Positions 46,749-58,300 of a stretch of 64,000 nucleotides of DNA are shown in pieces (position 1 is the first letter of the stretch; each line of letters opens with the position of its first letter). The stretch is taken from assembly GCF_014218805.1 (NCBI RefSeq), contig NZ_JACJUV010000001.1, forward strand, positions 3,422,501 through 3,486,500, written 5' to 3'. Source of the DNA: Teredinibacter franksiae. Its GTDB lineage: Bacteria > Pseudomonadota > Gammaproteobacteria > Pseudomonadales > Cellvibrionaceae. The translations under genes and the position numbers were made by a program. The notes below the pieces were generated by a model. It worked only from the letters and a program-made list of their open reading frames with translations, made no database searches and had not been told where the DNA came from.

Positions 46749-47510
46749 GTGAATACTATCCCCGTAAAACAAGTAGAAAGCGACGCTGGCGAATACCGGA
46801 AATTAAAAGTGAATATCTTTCGCCATAATCCCGTAGATGAGAACAGTGCGCCGCATTTCGATACCTTCGAGGTAGAAGAAGCCGATTCGATGACGCTGTT
46901 TATTTTGCTGAACGATATTCGCGAAAACCAAGACCCAAGCGTACAGTTTGATTTTGTTTGTCGTGCAGGCATTTGCGGTAGCTGTGCCATGGTGGTCAAT
47001 GGTAGGCCCAAACTAGCGTGTCGAACGTTAACCAAAGATTTGCCGCAGGAATTAACCCTTGCACCACTGCCCGGTTTCGAATTGATTGGTGATCTTTCGG
47101 TGAACACGGGCAAGTGGATGCGTAATATGAGTGAGCATCTGCAAACCTGGATTCACAGTAAAGAAAAAGAGCGGGATTTCTGTGAAATAGAAGAAAAAAT
47201 GGAGCCAGAGGTTGCCGAAAAAATTTACGAGCTAGAGCGTTGTGTTGAGTGTGGGTGTTGCGTAGCTGCCTGCGGTACCGCGCAGATGCGCAAAAGCTTT
47301 GTTGGCGCTGTGGGTATTAACCAGCTTGCTCGGTTTAAAATTGACCCGCGTGATGACCGTACCGATGCGGATTACTATGAAGTGCTTGGCACTGAGGATG
47401 GCGTGTTTGGTTGTATGACGCTGTTGGGTTGTGAAGATATGTGCCCGAAAGAATTGCCGCTTGCCCAGCAAATTGCGTATATGCGCAGGAAGATGGCGTT
47501 AGCGAGGTAA
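46749..47510 (+). CDS. frdB: Fumarate reductase/succinate dehydrogenase iron-sulfur subunit
   Basis: 253 residues from GTG 46749, with AGAGGA just upstream across the frdA stop. The plant-type ferredoxin domain binds [2Fe-2S] by Cys71, Cys76, Cys79 and Cys91 (CRAGICGSCAMVV). The C-terminal helical domain has CVECGCCVAAC for [4Fe-4S] and LLGCEDMCPKELP for the [3Fe-4S]/quinone-side cluster. It wires FrdA to the haem subunit. Last gene of the operon, followed by a strong terminator. Confidence 0.93.
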   Translation: MNTIPVKQVESDAGEYRKLKVNIFRHNPVDENSAPHFDTFEVEEADSMTLFILLNDIRENQDPSVQFDFVCRAGICGSCAMVVNGRPKLACRTLTKDLPQELTLAPLPGFELIGDLSVNTGKWMRNMSEHLQTWIHSKEKERDFCEIEEKMEPEVAEKIYELERCVECGCCVAACGTAQMRKSFVGAVGINQLARFKIDPRDDRTDADYYEVLGTEDGVFGCMTLLGCEDMCPKELPLAQQIAYMRRKMALAR

Positions 47511-47547
47511 TTTCTTTATATTCCTCGCTTAGAGGTTTTTTTTCGCC

Positions 47548-47584
47548 AAGCACCGCTGCAGAATACAGCGGTGCTTGAGTTTTA
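47548..47584 (+). terminator. Intrinsic terminator after frdB
   Basis: aagcaccgctg (47548-47558) pairs perfectly with cagcggtgctt (47566-47576) around a 7-base loop, followed by gagtttt. The 11-bp GC-rich stem 37 bp after the frdB stop should end the frdCAB transcript; the minus-strand diguanylate cyclase gene converges on it. Confidence 0.85.
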
Positions 47585-47766
47585 AGTCGATGGAGAAATT
47601 ACGGTGCCGAAGGTGCAGGTACTGGAGCGGGTTCGACAATGATATGTTCATTGCGGGTGGGTGAACCTTGAACTGGACTCTTGGTTTCAGTTAGGCAAAA
47701 TCGGTGGAATAGAGACACTTTTTAGATTGTTTGCTGGCGGTTATATTTTCGCAGGCTTCAGCGTGA

Positions 47767-49338
47767 TTAGGTTTTGTTCATATCGGCCGGTCTGCTGCGA
47801 CTTGCGGAGAGTAATTGAAATTCCGTGGTAGTGCCTTTGGTGAGACTTTTTGACCAGAGCGTACTTTTGTTACGACCTGCATTTTTCGATGCATAGAGGG
47901 CTTGGTCGGCCTGTAGTACCAGCTCATTTGGCGTACCTGCACCGAATGTCAAAGAGGCTACGCCAAAGCTAGAGGTGACGGATACGCCTTCTATAGGAGT
48001 GCTGGCGATAAGCTCCCTACACGATTCGGCTATTTTCATGGCTCTTTCGGGTGTCATTTCTGGTAGCAAAATACAAAACTCTTCACCGCCAAATCGGGCG
48101 AGAACATCTTCGCTACGCAGTACTGTTTGCGATTTTTCACATACAGCCCTAATAACATCGTCGCCCACCCCGTGGCCATAGGTGTCGTTAATACGTTTAA
48201 AATGGTCGATATCGACCATAATTACGCAATACTCTTTTTGAAGAGCTGTTTCGCGGGCAAAGTGTGTATTTAGCGCTTTAAACAGAAACCGGCGGTTGTA
48301 GCAGCCTGTAAGCGGATCTCGCGTTGCTAAGTGTTCGAGTTCACGGTTTTTGTCTTCAATATCTTTTTGTTTGTCCATAAGGTCACCGAGCATTTGAGCG
48401 AGTAGATTGTTTTTTTCTTCAAGCTCGGTGATGTCGTCAAAACTATTGATTGTACCTTGATTCTTTCCTTTTTCGTCAATAATGGGTACAGAGTTAACGC
48501 TGAACAGTAATGAACTTTCGCTGGTAAGTTCCAGTGAAAGGCGAAAATTTACCTGTTTTTCTGATTTTTCCTGAGCAATATGCCAAGGGAGTTCGATGCT
48601 GGATTCCGTTGTTGGCAACTCATTTTTTATCGGTGTCCAACCTAGTTCGCTGGCTCTTCTGCCTATTAATTTTTCTTCGTCTGTGCTGAATTTGTCGAGC
48701 ATGGCGTCATTAACTAAAACGATTTGACCGCGTTTGTCGAGAATGATTACGCCTTCGGCCATAGTGTTGAGTGCATTTCTGACACGGCCAGGTACGACTG
48801 AGTTTGGATCTAAGTGACGAAGTACGCGCTTCAAAAATATGGAGTAGGTGGTGAAGCCGCTGATACAAATAAAAATAAACAACCAAAACCCCTTTGGCAC
48901 GCCAAATAATTTTTCGCCACCTTTTTCCAGTTCATTAAAAGCCATTTCTAGCATGGCTTTATTCGCGCCGTTGATAACGAGGGGTATTTTAACTTGGTTG
49001 ATAGTGGATGGCGCAGAATAGCCCAGTGTCCAAGTTTTTTCGTGTGTAGGTGTTTGGAATATAATACTAGTGTTGGAGCGTCGAAGGCCAACAGATTGCA
49101 CCGAAGGTGTCTCTTCCACGATTTGATTGAGCATAGACTCTAGAAAAAAACGGTCGTCTCGTTTTAGCGCGAGTGTGGTTTGCAGGGCAATGGTCTCGGC
49201 TAGTTTTTGCCGTGTTAACAATTGATTTTCACCGCCGGACTTTGGTGCTAGTCCAATTACCTGGGCTAGCAATAGCAGAGAAATCGTTAAAAAAACGAGC
49301 CCTGTGCTCAGCTGTACGGTTGGAGATATTTTTAGCAT
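47767..49338 (-). CDS. Membrane PAS-GGDEF diguanylate cyclase
   Basis: 523 residues. TM1 ~11-30, a periplasmic domain ~31-150, TM2 ~151-168, a PAS domain ~185-305 (MAEGVIILDKRGQIVLVNDA), a coiled coil ~305-338, and a GGDEF domain ~338-500. The active-site motif is GGEEF (417-421), with an inhibitory RxxD I-site (RSED, 408-411) exactly five residues before it, so it should make cyclic di-GMP with feedback inhibition. Metal and substrate residues DIDHFKRINDTYGH are intact. It starts 11 bp after the stop of the giant surface protein, with TAGAGG as ribosome site overlapping that stop: a strongly coupled operon. Confidence 0.94.
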   Translation of the reverse strand: MLKISPTVQLSTGLVFLTISLLLLAQVIGLAPKSGGENQLLTRQKLAETIALQTTLALKRDDRFFLESMLNQIVEETPSVQSVGLRRSNTSIIFQTPTHEKTWTLGYSAPSTINQVKIPLVINGANKAMLEMAFNELEKGGEKLFGVPKGFWLFIFICISGFTTYSIFLKRVLRHLDPNSVVPGRVRNALNTMAEGVIILDKRGQIVLVNDAMLDKFSTDEEKLIGRRASELGWTPIKNELPTTESSIELPWHIAQEKSEKQVNFRLSLELTSESSLLFSVNSVPIIDEKGKNQGTINSFDDITELEEKNNLLAQMLGDLMDKQKDIEDKNRELEHLATRDPLTGCYNRRFLFKALNTHFARETALQKEYCVIMVDIDHFKRINDTYGHGVGDDVIRAVCEKSQTVLRSEDVLARFGGEEFCILLPEMTPERAMKIAESCRELIASTPIEGVSVTSSFGVASLTFGAGTPNELVLQADQALYASKNAGRNKSTLWSKSLTKGTTTEFQLLSASRSRPADMNKT

Positions 49339-49349
49339 AACGGCAGCCT

Positions 49350-52300
49350 CTAATTCTCTGATCCGCGGTCGAACATATAACCAACTTCTTTGCGCTGTTT
49401 ATCTTCTTCTTGCTGGTCGCGTTTTTGCTTTTCTGTATCTAATCGTCTTTGTAGGTTGGTGATCACGGGTAGTGGATCCATGCCTTTCCAGATGGGGATC
49501 ATAGAGAAAAGTGTGAGGAACAAACTGCCGGCGCGCAAAGCCCAGATAATGATGCCGGTGGTAACGGAAAGGCTAATACCTTTGTAAATAGCACTTTGCT
49601 CGGCTTCATCGTCAATAATTTCCTGCATATCTTGTTTAAGCTTGCGCAGTTCGTTATTGAAGTCAGCAACATCCTGGTCGCTGAGATACCCGCTGTTAAA
49701 GCTGTTAAAGCTGCTAGGGCTGGCAAGGCTGGAGTTGAATTCCACTGACTCGCTGATTTGCTGGCTACTGCGAACCTTGGGACTGTCATCCCTCTGTTGA
49801 CTGTAGTCAGCTTGGCCTTCTGCTACAAAAACAGTTTGGTTGCCATTAGTGGTGTTGGCTAGTTGAACGAAATCATTGTAGCCATTGTTTTCGGTTGTGG
49901 GCATGTCATCAACGATCGGGTCGGTAATGTCCTCTTCTGGCTGATCATCTTCAGGTTGATCAATGGGTGTTTCTGGCAGGCTGGTATCGGGCGTTTCTGG
50001 CAGAACGTCGTCAATAGGCAGTTCAATAACCGGCGCGGGATCAATACTGACGACCAGTGTGGTTTCGGCAAAGGCTCCCTGGGAATCGGTTGCCCGTATA
50101 ACAAGAATAGAATCCCCGGACAATTGGGGTGAGAGCCCCAGTATTATCTGCTGGGTTTCACTATCTATGGCGGTAACTTGTACTAGTTCAGTGTTGGAGT
50201 TACTCGCTACGCTATAGGTCAAGACATCATTTTCATCTATGTCTGAAAAAACACCGCTAAGGTCGACTTGATTTTCGGTTGTAGTGCCACTGACCAGTGA
50301 TATACCACTCAGCTCACTTGCTTGAGGTGCGTCGTTCATCGGGGCCACCGTTATCGTAAGCGATGCCTCCACGGTAACACCCTGCGCATCTTCTGCGCGC
50401 ACGGTGATGGTACTGTCGCCATACTGGTTGTTGGCGTAGGTGAGTTGAAGTTGCCCGCTGGCTGTGTCGATGGTGGCCGCTTCAAACAGCTGTAGGTTGG
50501 AGTTTGAAACAATTTGTAGGGTTAAGTTAGCGTCAGCGGTTTCTTCATCCTGAAACGCGGCTAACAAGTCAACGATCGAAGCCTGCTGGTCTTCGAGTGC
50601 GGAGATGTCTGTTATACCGCTCGTTGTCGGTGCATCGTTAACGACGTTGACTTGCACATTAAAATCGATAGTGGCCGGGTTGCCGCTGCCGTCGTCGGCC
50701 AAGAGTTGCACACTATAGTTGCCGCCGTCTGCGTTTGTTGTAGGCGTTCCGCTAAAGGTACGTGTATTAGTGTCGAAACTTAGCCAGCTTGGCAGCGGGT
50801 TGGTATCCGACAATTGCGCTGCGTATATCAGGTTGTCTCCATCTGCGTCATAGAAGGCAGTATCCGAGAAGGTAAATATAAAGGGTGTATCTTCTGTTGC
50901 GACTTGATCACTAATGGGTTCAGCCGTAATCGGTGCATCATTGAGGTTTACAACCTGAGTGCTAGCCGCTGATGTAATATTTTCTGCCGTGCCATAGTCA
51001 TCTACATAGCTAACTACCACGCGCAAGTACTGGTTTACGTCGTCATCTGCCAGCGTGTAGTTCTCGCTCGTAGCGCCGGTGATAGTATTCCAGCCAGTTA
51101 TGCCGTTTATACTGCGTTGCCACTGGTAATTAACGCTGCCAGATAAACCGTCGTCGTCTGTTAAGTTAGCGGTGAGTACTTGGTTTTCTGTAGCGCTACC
51201 CGTAAGGGTCACAGTACCTGCTTGGTTGACATTGGTAATGGCTGTAGATGCTGAGGATACCGGTTGTTCTAAGGTGCCTTGACCGTCGGTATAAGAAGCC
51301 GTTACGCGAACAAGCTGGTTAACATCTGTGTTAACCAAGGTGTAGGTGGTGTTTGTTGCACCGCTGATATTGGTCCAGTTGGTACCATCGACACTGCGTT
51401 GCCATTGATAGCTTTCGCCGGTAAACCCGTCGTCGTCGATGATGTTGGCCGATAATGTTTGGTTTTCGGTTGGCGTGCCGGCAATGGAGATTGTTGAAGA
51501 ATCATTAACGGTATTAAATATAATGGTTGCCGCTGTTGGTAAGCTAGTGGAATTACCATCACTCACAGTTACGGTATAAGCGGGTGCATTATTGCTGCCG
51601 TTATGAACGAATTTGATTTCACCGTTGACGATTTGTTGCTGGCTAAAGCTGGTAACGACAGAATCATCAGCCACTAATTGGAATGTGCCGTTATTTATAT
51701 CGGCGACGCTAAATATTAGCGTGTTGTCAGCGGTATCAAAATCGGTGGCTGCAAAACTCGTATTGTTAATAACAACCGTTTCGCCCTCATCCACACTTAG
51801 ATTGTTGCTTGTGAGTGTAGGCGCGTCGTTAGTACCGGTAACAGTGATGGTGATCGTAGCGGTATTACTGGTTGTGCCATTGTCGTCGTCAACGGTGTAG
51901 GTAAAGGTGACATCGCGTGTTGCGGCGCTGGCTAAATCGTCAAAGTCACCGTTGGGATTAAACGAGTAAGTACCGTCGTTGTTAAAGGTTAAATTACCTT
52001 CAGCAACATCCGCGACTAGCGCGTAAGACGTCGCATTAATAGTGCCGTCGATATCGGTTGGTGTTGGAACGGCATCGTTTAATGTTGTGTCTTGGTCTGT
52101 GCCGACTGACTCGTTGCCAGCGACCGGTGCGTCATTGGTACCGGTAACGGTGATCGTAACGGTGGCGGTATTACTGGTTGTGCCGTCGTTATCATCAACC
52201 GTGTAGGTGAAGGTGACGTCACGTGTTGCGGCATTGGCGAGGTCGTCGAAGTCGCCGTTGGGATTAAACGAGTAAGTGCCGTCGTTGTTAAAGGTTAAAT

Positions 52301-55300
52301 TCCCTTCAGCGACATCGGAAACCAATGCATAGGACGTTGCGTTAATCGTTCCGTCGACATCGGTTGGAACAGGAGCGGCATCGTTTAATGTTGTGTCTTG
52401 ATCCGTACCAACACTTTCATTGCCAGCAATCGGAGCGTCGTTTGCGCCGGTAACGGTGATAGTAACGGTTGCGGTATTGCTGGTCGTGCCGTCGTTGTCA
52501 TCAACCGTGTAGGTAAAGGTGACATCGCGTGTTGCCGCGTTGGCTAAATCGTCAAAATCGCCGTTGGGATTAAACGAATAAGTACCGTCGTTGTTGAAAG
52601 TTAAATTACCTTCAGCGACATCGGCCACTAACGCATAGGATGTTGCATTAATGGTGCCGTCGATATCCGTTGGAACAGGTACGGCATCATTTAAAGTTGT
52701 GTCTTGGTCCGTACCAACACTCTCATTGCCCGCAACCGGTGCGTCGTTAGTACCGGTAACGGTGATGGTGATCGTTGCGGTATTACTGGTCGTTCCATTG
52801 TTGTCATCAACCGTGTACGTAAAGGTGACGTCTCGCGTGGCGGCGCTGGCGAGATCGTCAAAATCGCCGTTGGGGTTAAACGAGTAAGTGCCGTCGTTGT
52901 TAAAGGTTAAATTCCCTTCAGCGACATCCGCCACTAACGCATAGGATGTTGCATTAATAGTGCCGTCGATATCCGTTGGAACAGGTACGGCATCATTTAA
53001 AATTGTATCTTGATCGGTTCCGACTGACTCGTTGCCAGCAACCGGTGCGTCGTTCGTGCCGGTAACGGTGATGGTGATCGTGGCGGTATTGCTGGTCGTT
53101 CCATCGTTGTCGTCAACCGTGTAGGTAAACGTCACATCGCGTGTTGCGGCGCTAGCTAAATCGTCGAAGTCACCGTTGGGGTTAAATGCATAGGTGCCGT
53201 CATTATTAAATGTAAGCGCGCCTTCAGCTACATCAGCGACTAATGCATAGGAGGTGGCATTAATGGTGCCGTCGATATCCGTTGGAACAGGTACGGCATC
53301 ATTTAAAGTTGTGTCTTGATCCGTACCAACACTCTCATTGCCCGCAACCGGTGCGTCGTTCGTGCCGGTAACGGTGATGGTGATCGTGGCGGTATTACTG
53401 GTGGCTCCGTTGTTATCATCAACCGTGTAGGTAAAGGTGACATCGCGTGTTGCCGCGTTGGCTAAATCGTCAAAATCGCCGTTGGGATTAAACGAGTAAG
53501 TGCCGTCGTTGTTAAAGGTCAAATTACCTTCAGCAACATCCGCGACTAGCGCGTAAGAGGTTGCGTTAATAGTGCCGTCGATATCGGTTGGTGTTGGAGC
53601 GGCATCGTTTAATGTTGTGTCTTGATCCGTACCAACACTTTCGTTGCCCGCAACCGGTGCGTCGTTTGTGCCGGTAACGGTGATCGTAACGGTAGCGGTA
53701 TTACTGGTCGTTCCATTGTTGTCGTCAACGGTGTAGGTAAAGGTGACGTCGCGTGTAGCGGCGTTAGCTAAATCGTTAAAGTCACCGTTGGGGTTAAATG
53801 CATAGGTGCCGTCGTTGTTAAAGGTTAAATTCCCTTCAGCGACATCGGAAACCAATGCATAGGATGTTGCATTAATCGTTCCGTCGACATCGGTTGGAAC
53901 GGGAGCGGCATCGTTTAATGTTGTGTCTTGATCCGTACCAACACTTTCGTTGCCCGCAACCGGTGCGTCGTTAGTACCGGTAACGGTGATGGTAACGGTG
54001 GCGGTATTACTGGTGGTGCCGTTGTTATCATCAACCGTGTAGGTAAACGTCACATCGCGTGTTGCGGCGCTAGCTAAATCATCAAAGTCGCCGTTGGGAT
54101 TAAACGAGTAAGTACCGTCGTTGTTAAAGGTTAAATTACCTTCAGCAACATCCGCGACTAGCGCGTAAGACGTCGCATTAATAGTGCCGTCGATATCGCT
54201 TGGTGTTGGAACGGCATCGTTTAATGTTGTGTCTTGGTCTGTGCCGACTGACTCGTTGCCAGCGACCGGTGCGTCATTGGTACCGGTAACGGTGATAGTA
54301 ACGGTCGCGGTATTACTGGTCGTGCCGTCGTTATCATCAACCGTGTAGGTAAAGGTTACATCACGTGTAGCGGCGTTGGCGAGGTCGTCAAAGTCGCCGT
54401 TGGGATTAAACGAGTATGTGCCGTCATTGTTGAAGGTTAAATTCCCTTCAGCAACATCCGCGACTAGCGCGTAAGACGTTGCGTTAATAGTGCCGTCAAT
54501 GTCGGTTGGAACGGGCGCGGCATCATTTAAAATTGTATCTTGATCGGTGCCGACTGACTCGTTGCCAGCGACCGGTGCGTCATTGGTACCGGTAACGGTG
54601 ATGGTGATCGTTGCGGTATTGCTGGTTGTGCCGTCGTTGTCATCAACCGTGTAGGTAAAGGTTACGTCTCGCGTGGCGGCATTGGCGAGGTCGTCGAAGT
54701 CGCCGTTGGGATTAAATGCATAGGTGCCGTCATTATTAAATGTAAGCGCGCCTTCAGCGACATCAGCCACTAATGCATAGGATGTTGCATTAATAGTGCC
54801 GTCTACATCGGTAGGAACAGGAGCCGCGTCATTTAAAGTTGTGTCTTGATCCGTACCAACACTCTCGTTGCCCGCAACCGGTGCGTCGTTTGCGCCGGTA
54901 ACGGTGATAGTAACGGTCGCGGTATTGCTGGTCGTGCCGTCGTTGTCATCAACGGTGTACGTAAAGGTTACATCACGTGTAGCGGCATTGGCGAGGTCGT
55001 CGAAGTCCCCGTTGGGATTAAATGCATAGGTGCCGTCATTATTAAATGTAAGCGCGCCTTCAGCGACATCAGCCACTAATGCATAGGATGTGGCGTTAAT
55101 GGTGCCGTCAATGTCGGTTGGAACGGGCGCGGCATCATTTAAAAGTGTATTTTGATCGGTTCCGACTGACTCATTGCCAGCGACCGGTGCGTCGTTATTA
55201 CCGCTCACCGTTATGGTGATGGTGGCGGTATTGCTGGTCGTTCCATCGTTGTCGTCAACCGTGTAGGTAAACGTCACATCGCGTGTTGCGGCGCTAGCTA

Positions 55301-58300
55301 AATCGTCGAAGTCACCGTTGGGGTTAAACGAATAGGTGCCGTCATTGTTGAAGGTTAAATTCCCTTCAGCAACATCCGCGACTAGCGCGTAAGATGTTGC
55401 ATTAATAGTGCCGTCGATATCCGTTGGAACAGGTACGGCATCATTTAAAGTTGTGTCTTGATTCGTACCAACACTCTCGTTGCCCGCAACAGGAGCGTCG
55501 TTTGTGCCGGTAACAGTAATGGTGATCGTAGCGGTATTGCTGGTGGTGCCGTTGTTATCATCAACCGTGTAGGTAAACGTCACATCGCGTGTTGCCGCGT
55601 TGGCTAAATCGTCAAAATCGCCGTTGGGATTAAACGAATAAGTACCGTCGTTGTTGAAAGTTAAATTACCTTCAGCGACATCGGCCACTAATGCATAGGA
55701 TGTGGCGTTGATGGTGCCGTCTACATCGGTAGGGACGGGAGCGGCATCATTTAAAATTGTATCTTGGCCTGTACCGACTGACTCGTTGCCCGCAACCGGT
55801 GCGTCATTGGTGCCCGTAACAGTAATGGTGATCGTAGCGGTATTACTGGTTGTGCCGTTGTTATCATCAACGGTGTAGGTAAAGGTGACGTCGCGTGTTG
55901 CGGCGTTGGCGAGATCGTCGAAGTCCCCGTTGGGATTAAATGCATAGGTTCCGTCATTATTAAACGTTAATGAACCTTCGCTGACATCGGCTACTAATGC
56001 ATAGGATGTGGCGTTAATGGTGCCGTCCACATCGGTAGGAACGGGAGCCGCGTCATTTAAAACGGTATCTTGGTCGGTGCCAACACTATCGTTGCCCGCA
56101 ACAGGAGCATCGTTAGTACCGGTAACGGTGATAGTAACGGTGGCGGTATTACTGGTGGTTCCATCGTTATCATCAACGGTGTAGGTAAAGGTGACATCGC
56201 GCGTGGCGGTATTGGCGAGATCGTCAAAGTCACCGTTGGGATTAAATGAGTAAGTACCGTCGTTGTTAAAGGTTAAATTACCTTCAGCAACGTCTGCGAC
56301 TAGCGCGTAAGACGTTGCGTTAATAGTGCCGTCCACATCGGTAGGAACGGGAGCCGCGTCATTTAAAACGGTATCTTGATCGGTGCCAACACTCTCATTG
56401 CCCGCAACAGGAGCGTCGTTTGTGCCGGTAACAGTAATGGTGATCGTAGCGGTATTGCTGGTGGTGCCGTTGTTATCGTCAACCGTGTAGGTAAACGTCA
56501 CATCGCGTGTTGCGGCGCTAGCTAAATCGTCGAAGTCACCGTTGGGGTTAAATGCATAGGTGCCGTCGTTGTTAAAGGTTAAATTCCCTTCAGCAACATC
56601 CGCCACTAATGCATAGGATGTGGCATTAATTGTGCCGTCCACATCGGTAGGAACAGGAGCCGCGTCATTTAAAGTTGTGTCTTGATCCGTACCAACACTT
56701 TCGTTGCCCGCAACCGGTGCGTCGTTTGTGCCGGTAACGGTGATCGTAACGGTAGCGGTATTACTGGTGGCTCCGTTGTTATCGTCAACCGTGTAGATAA
56801 ACGTCACGTCGCGTGTTGCGGCGTTGGCTAAATCGTCAAAATCGCCGTTGGGATTAAACGAATAAGTACCGTCGTTGTTGAAAGTTAAATTACCTTCAGC
56901 GACATCGGCCACTAATGCATAGGATGTGGCGTTAATGGTGCCGTCGATATCCGTTGGAACGGGTACGGCATCATTTAATGTTGTGTCTTGGTCTGTGCCG
57001 ACTGACTCGTTGCCAGCGACCGGTGCGTCGTTTGTGCCGGTAACGGTGATCGTAACGGTAGCGGTATTGCTGGTGGTGCCGTTGTTATCGTCAACCGTGT
57101 AGGTGAAGGTGACGTCACGTGTTGCGGCATTGGCGAGGTCGTCGAAGTCGCCGTTGGGATTAAACGAATAGGTGCCGTCGTTGTTAAAGGTTAAATTCCC
57201 TTCAGCAACATCCGCCACTAATGCATAGGATGTGGCATTAATTGTGCCGTCCACATCGGTAGGAACAGGAGCCGCGTCATTTAAAGTTGTGTCTTGATCC
57301 GTACCAACACTTTCGTTGCCCGCAACCGGTGCGTCGTTTGTGCCGGTAACGGTGATCGTAACGGTAGCGGTATTACTGGTGGCTCCGTTGTTATCGTCAA
57401 CCGTGTAGATAAACGTCACGTCGCGTGTTGCGGCGTTGGCTAAATCGTCAAAATCGCCGTTGGGATTAAACGAATAAGTACCGTCGTTGTTGAAAGTTAA
57501 ATTACCTTCAGCGACATCGGCCACTAATGCATAGGATGTGGCGTTAATGGTGCCGTCGATATCCGTTGGAACGGGTACGGCATCATTTAATGTTGTGTCT
57601 TGGTCTGTGCCGACTGACTCGTTGCCAGCGACCGGTGCGTCGTTTGTGCCGGTAACGGTGATCGTAACGGTAGCGGTATTGCTGGTGGTGCCGTTGTTAT
57701 CATCAACCGTGTAGGTAAAGGTGACATCGCGTGTTGCCGCGTTGGCTAAATCATCAAAATCGCCGTTGGGATTAAATGCATAGGTGCCGTCATTATTAAA
57801 TGTAAGCGCGCCTTCAGCGACATCGGCCACTAACGCATAGGATGTTGCATTAATAGTGCCGTCGATATCCGTTGGAACAGGTACGGCATCATTTAAAATT
57901 GTATCTTGATCGGTTCCGACTGACTCATTGCCCGCAACCGGAGCATCGTTAGTACCTGTAACAGTAATGGTGATCGTTGCGGTATTACTGGTGGTTCCAT
58001 CGTTATCGTCAACGGTGTAGGTAAAGGTGACGTCTCGCGTGGCGGCATTGGCGAGGTCGTCGAAGTCGCCGTTGGGATTAAACGAGTAAGTGCCGTCGTT
58101 GTTAAAGGTTAAATTACCTTCAGCAACATCGGAAACCAATGCATAGGACGTTGCGTTAATAGTGCCGTCGATATCCGTTGGAACAGGTACGGCATCATTT
58201 AAAATTGTATCTTGATCGGTTCCGACTGACTCGTTGCCAGCAATCGGAGCGTCGTTTGCGCCGGTAACGGTGATAGTAACGGTCGCGGTATTACTGGTCG

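Noticed and set aside
51613..55079. Several plus-strand open frames of 65-95 codons opposite the 306-bp array
   Set aside because: They recur with the repeat period and have low-complexity Val/Ser/Thr composition; they are shadows of the minus-strand repeats.
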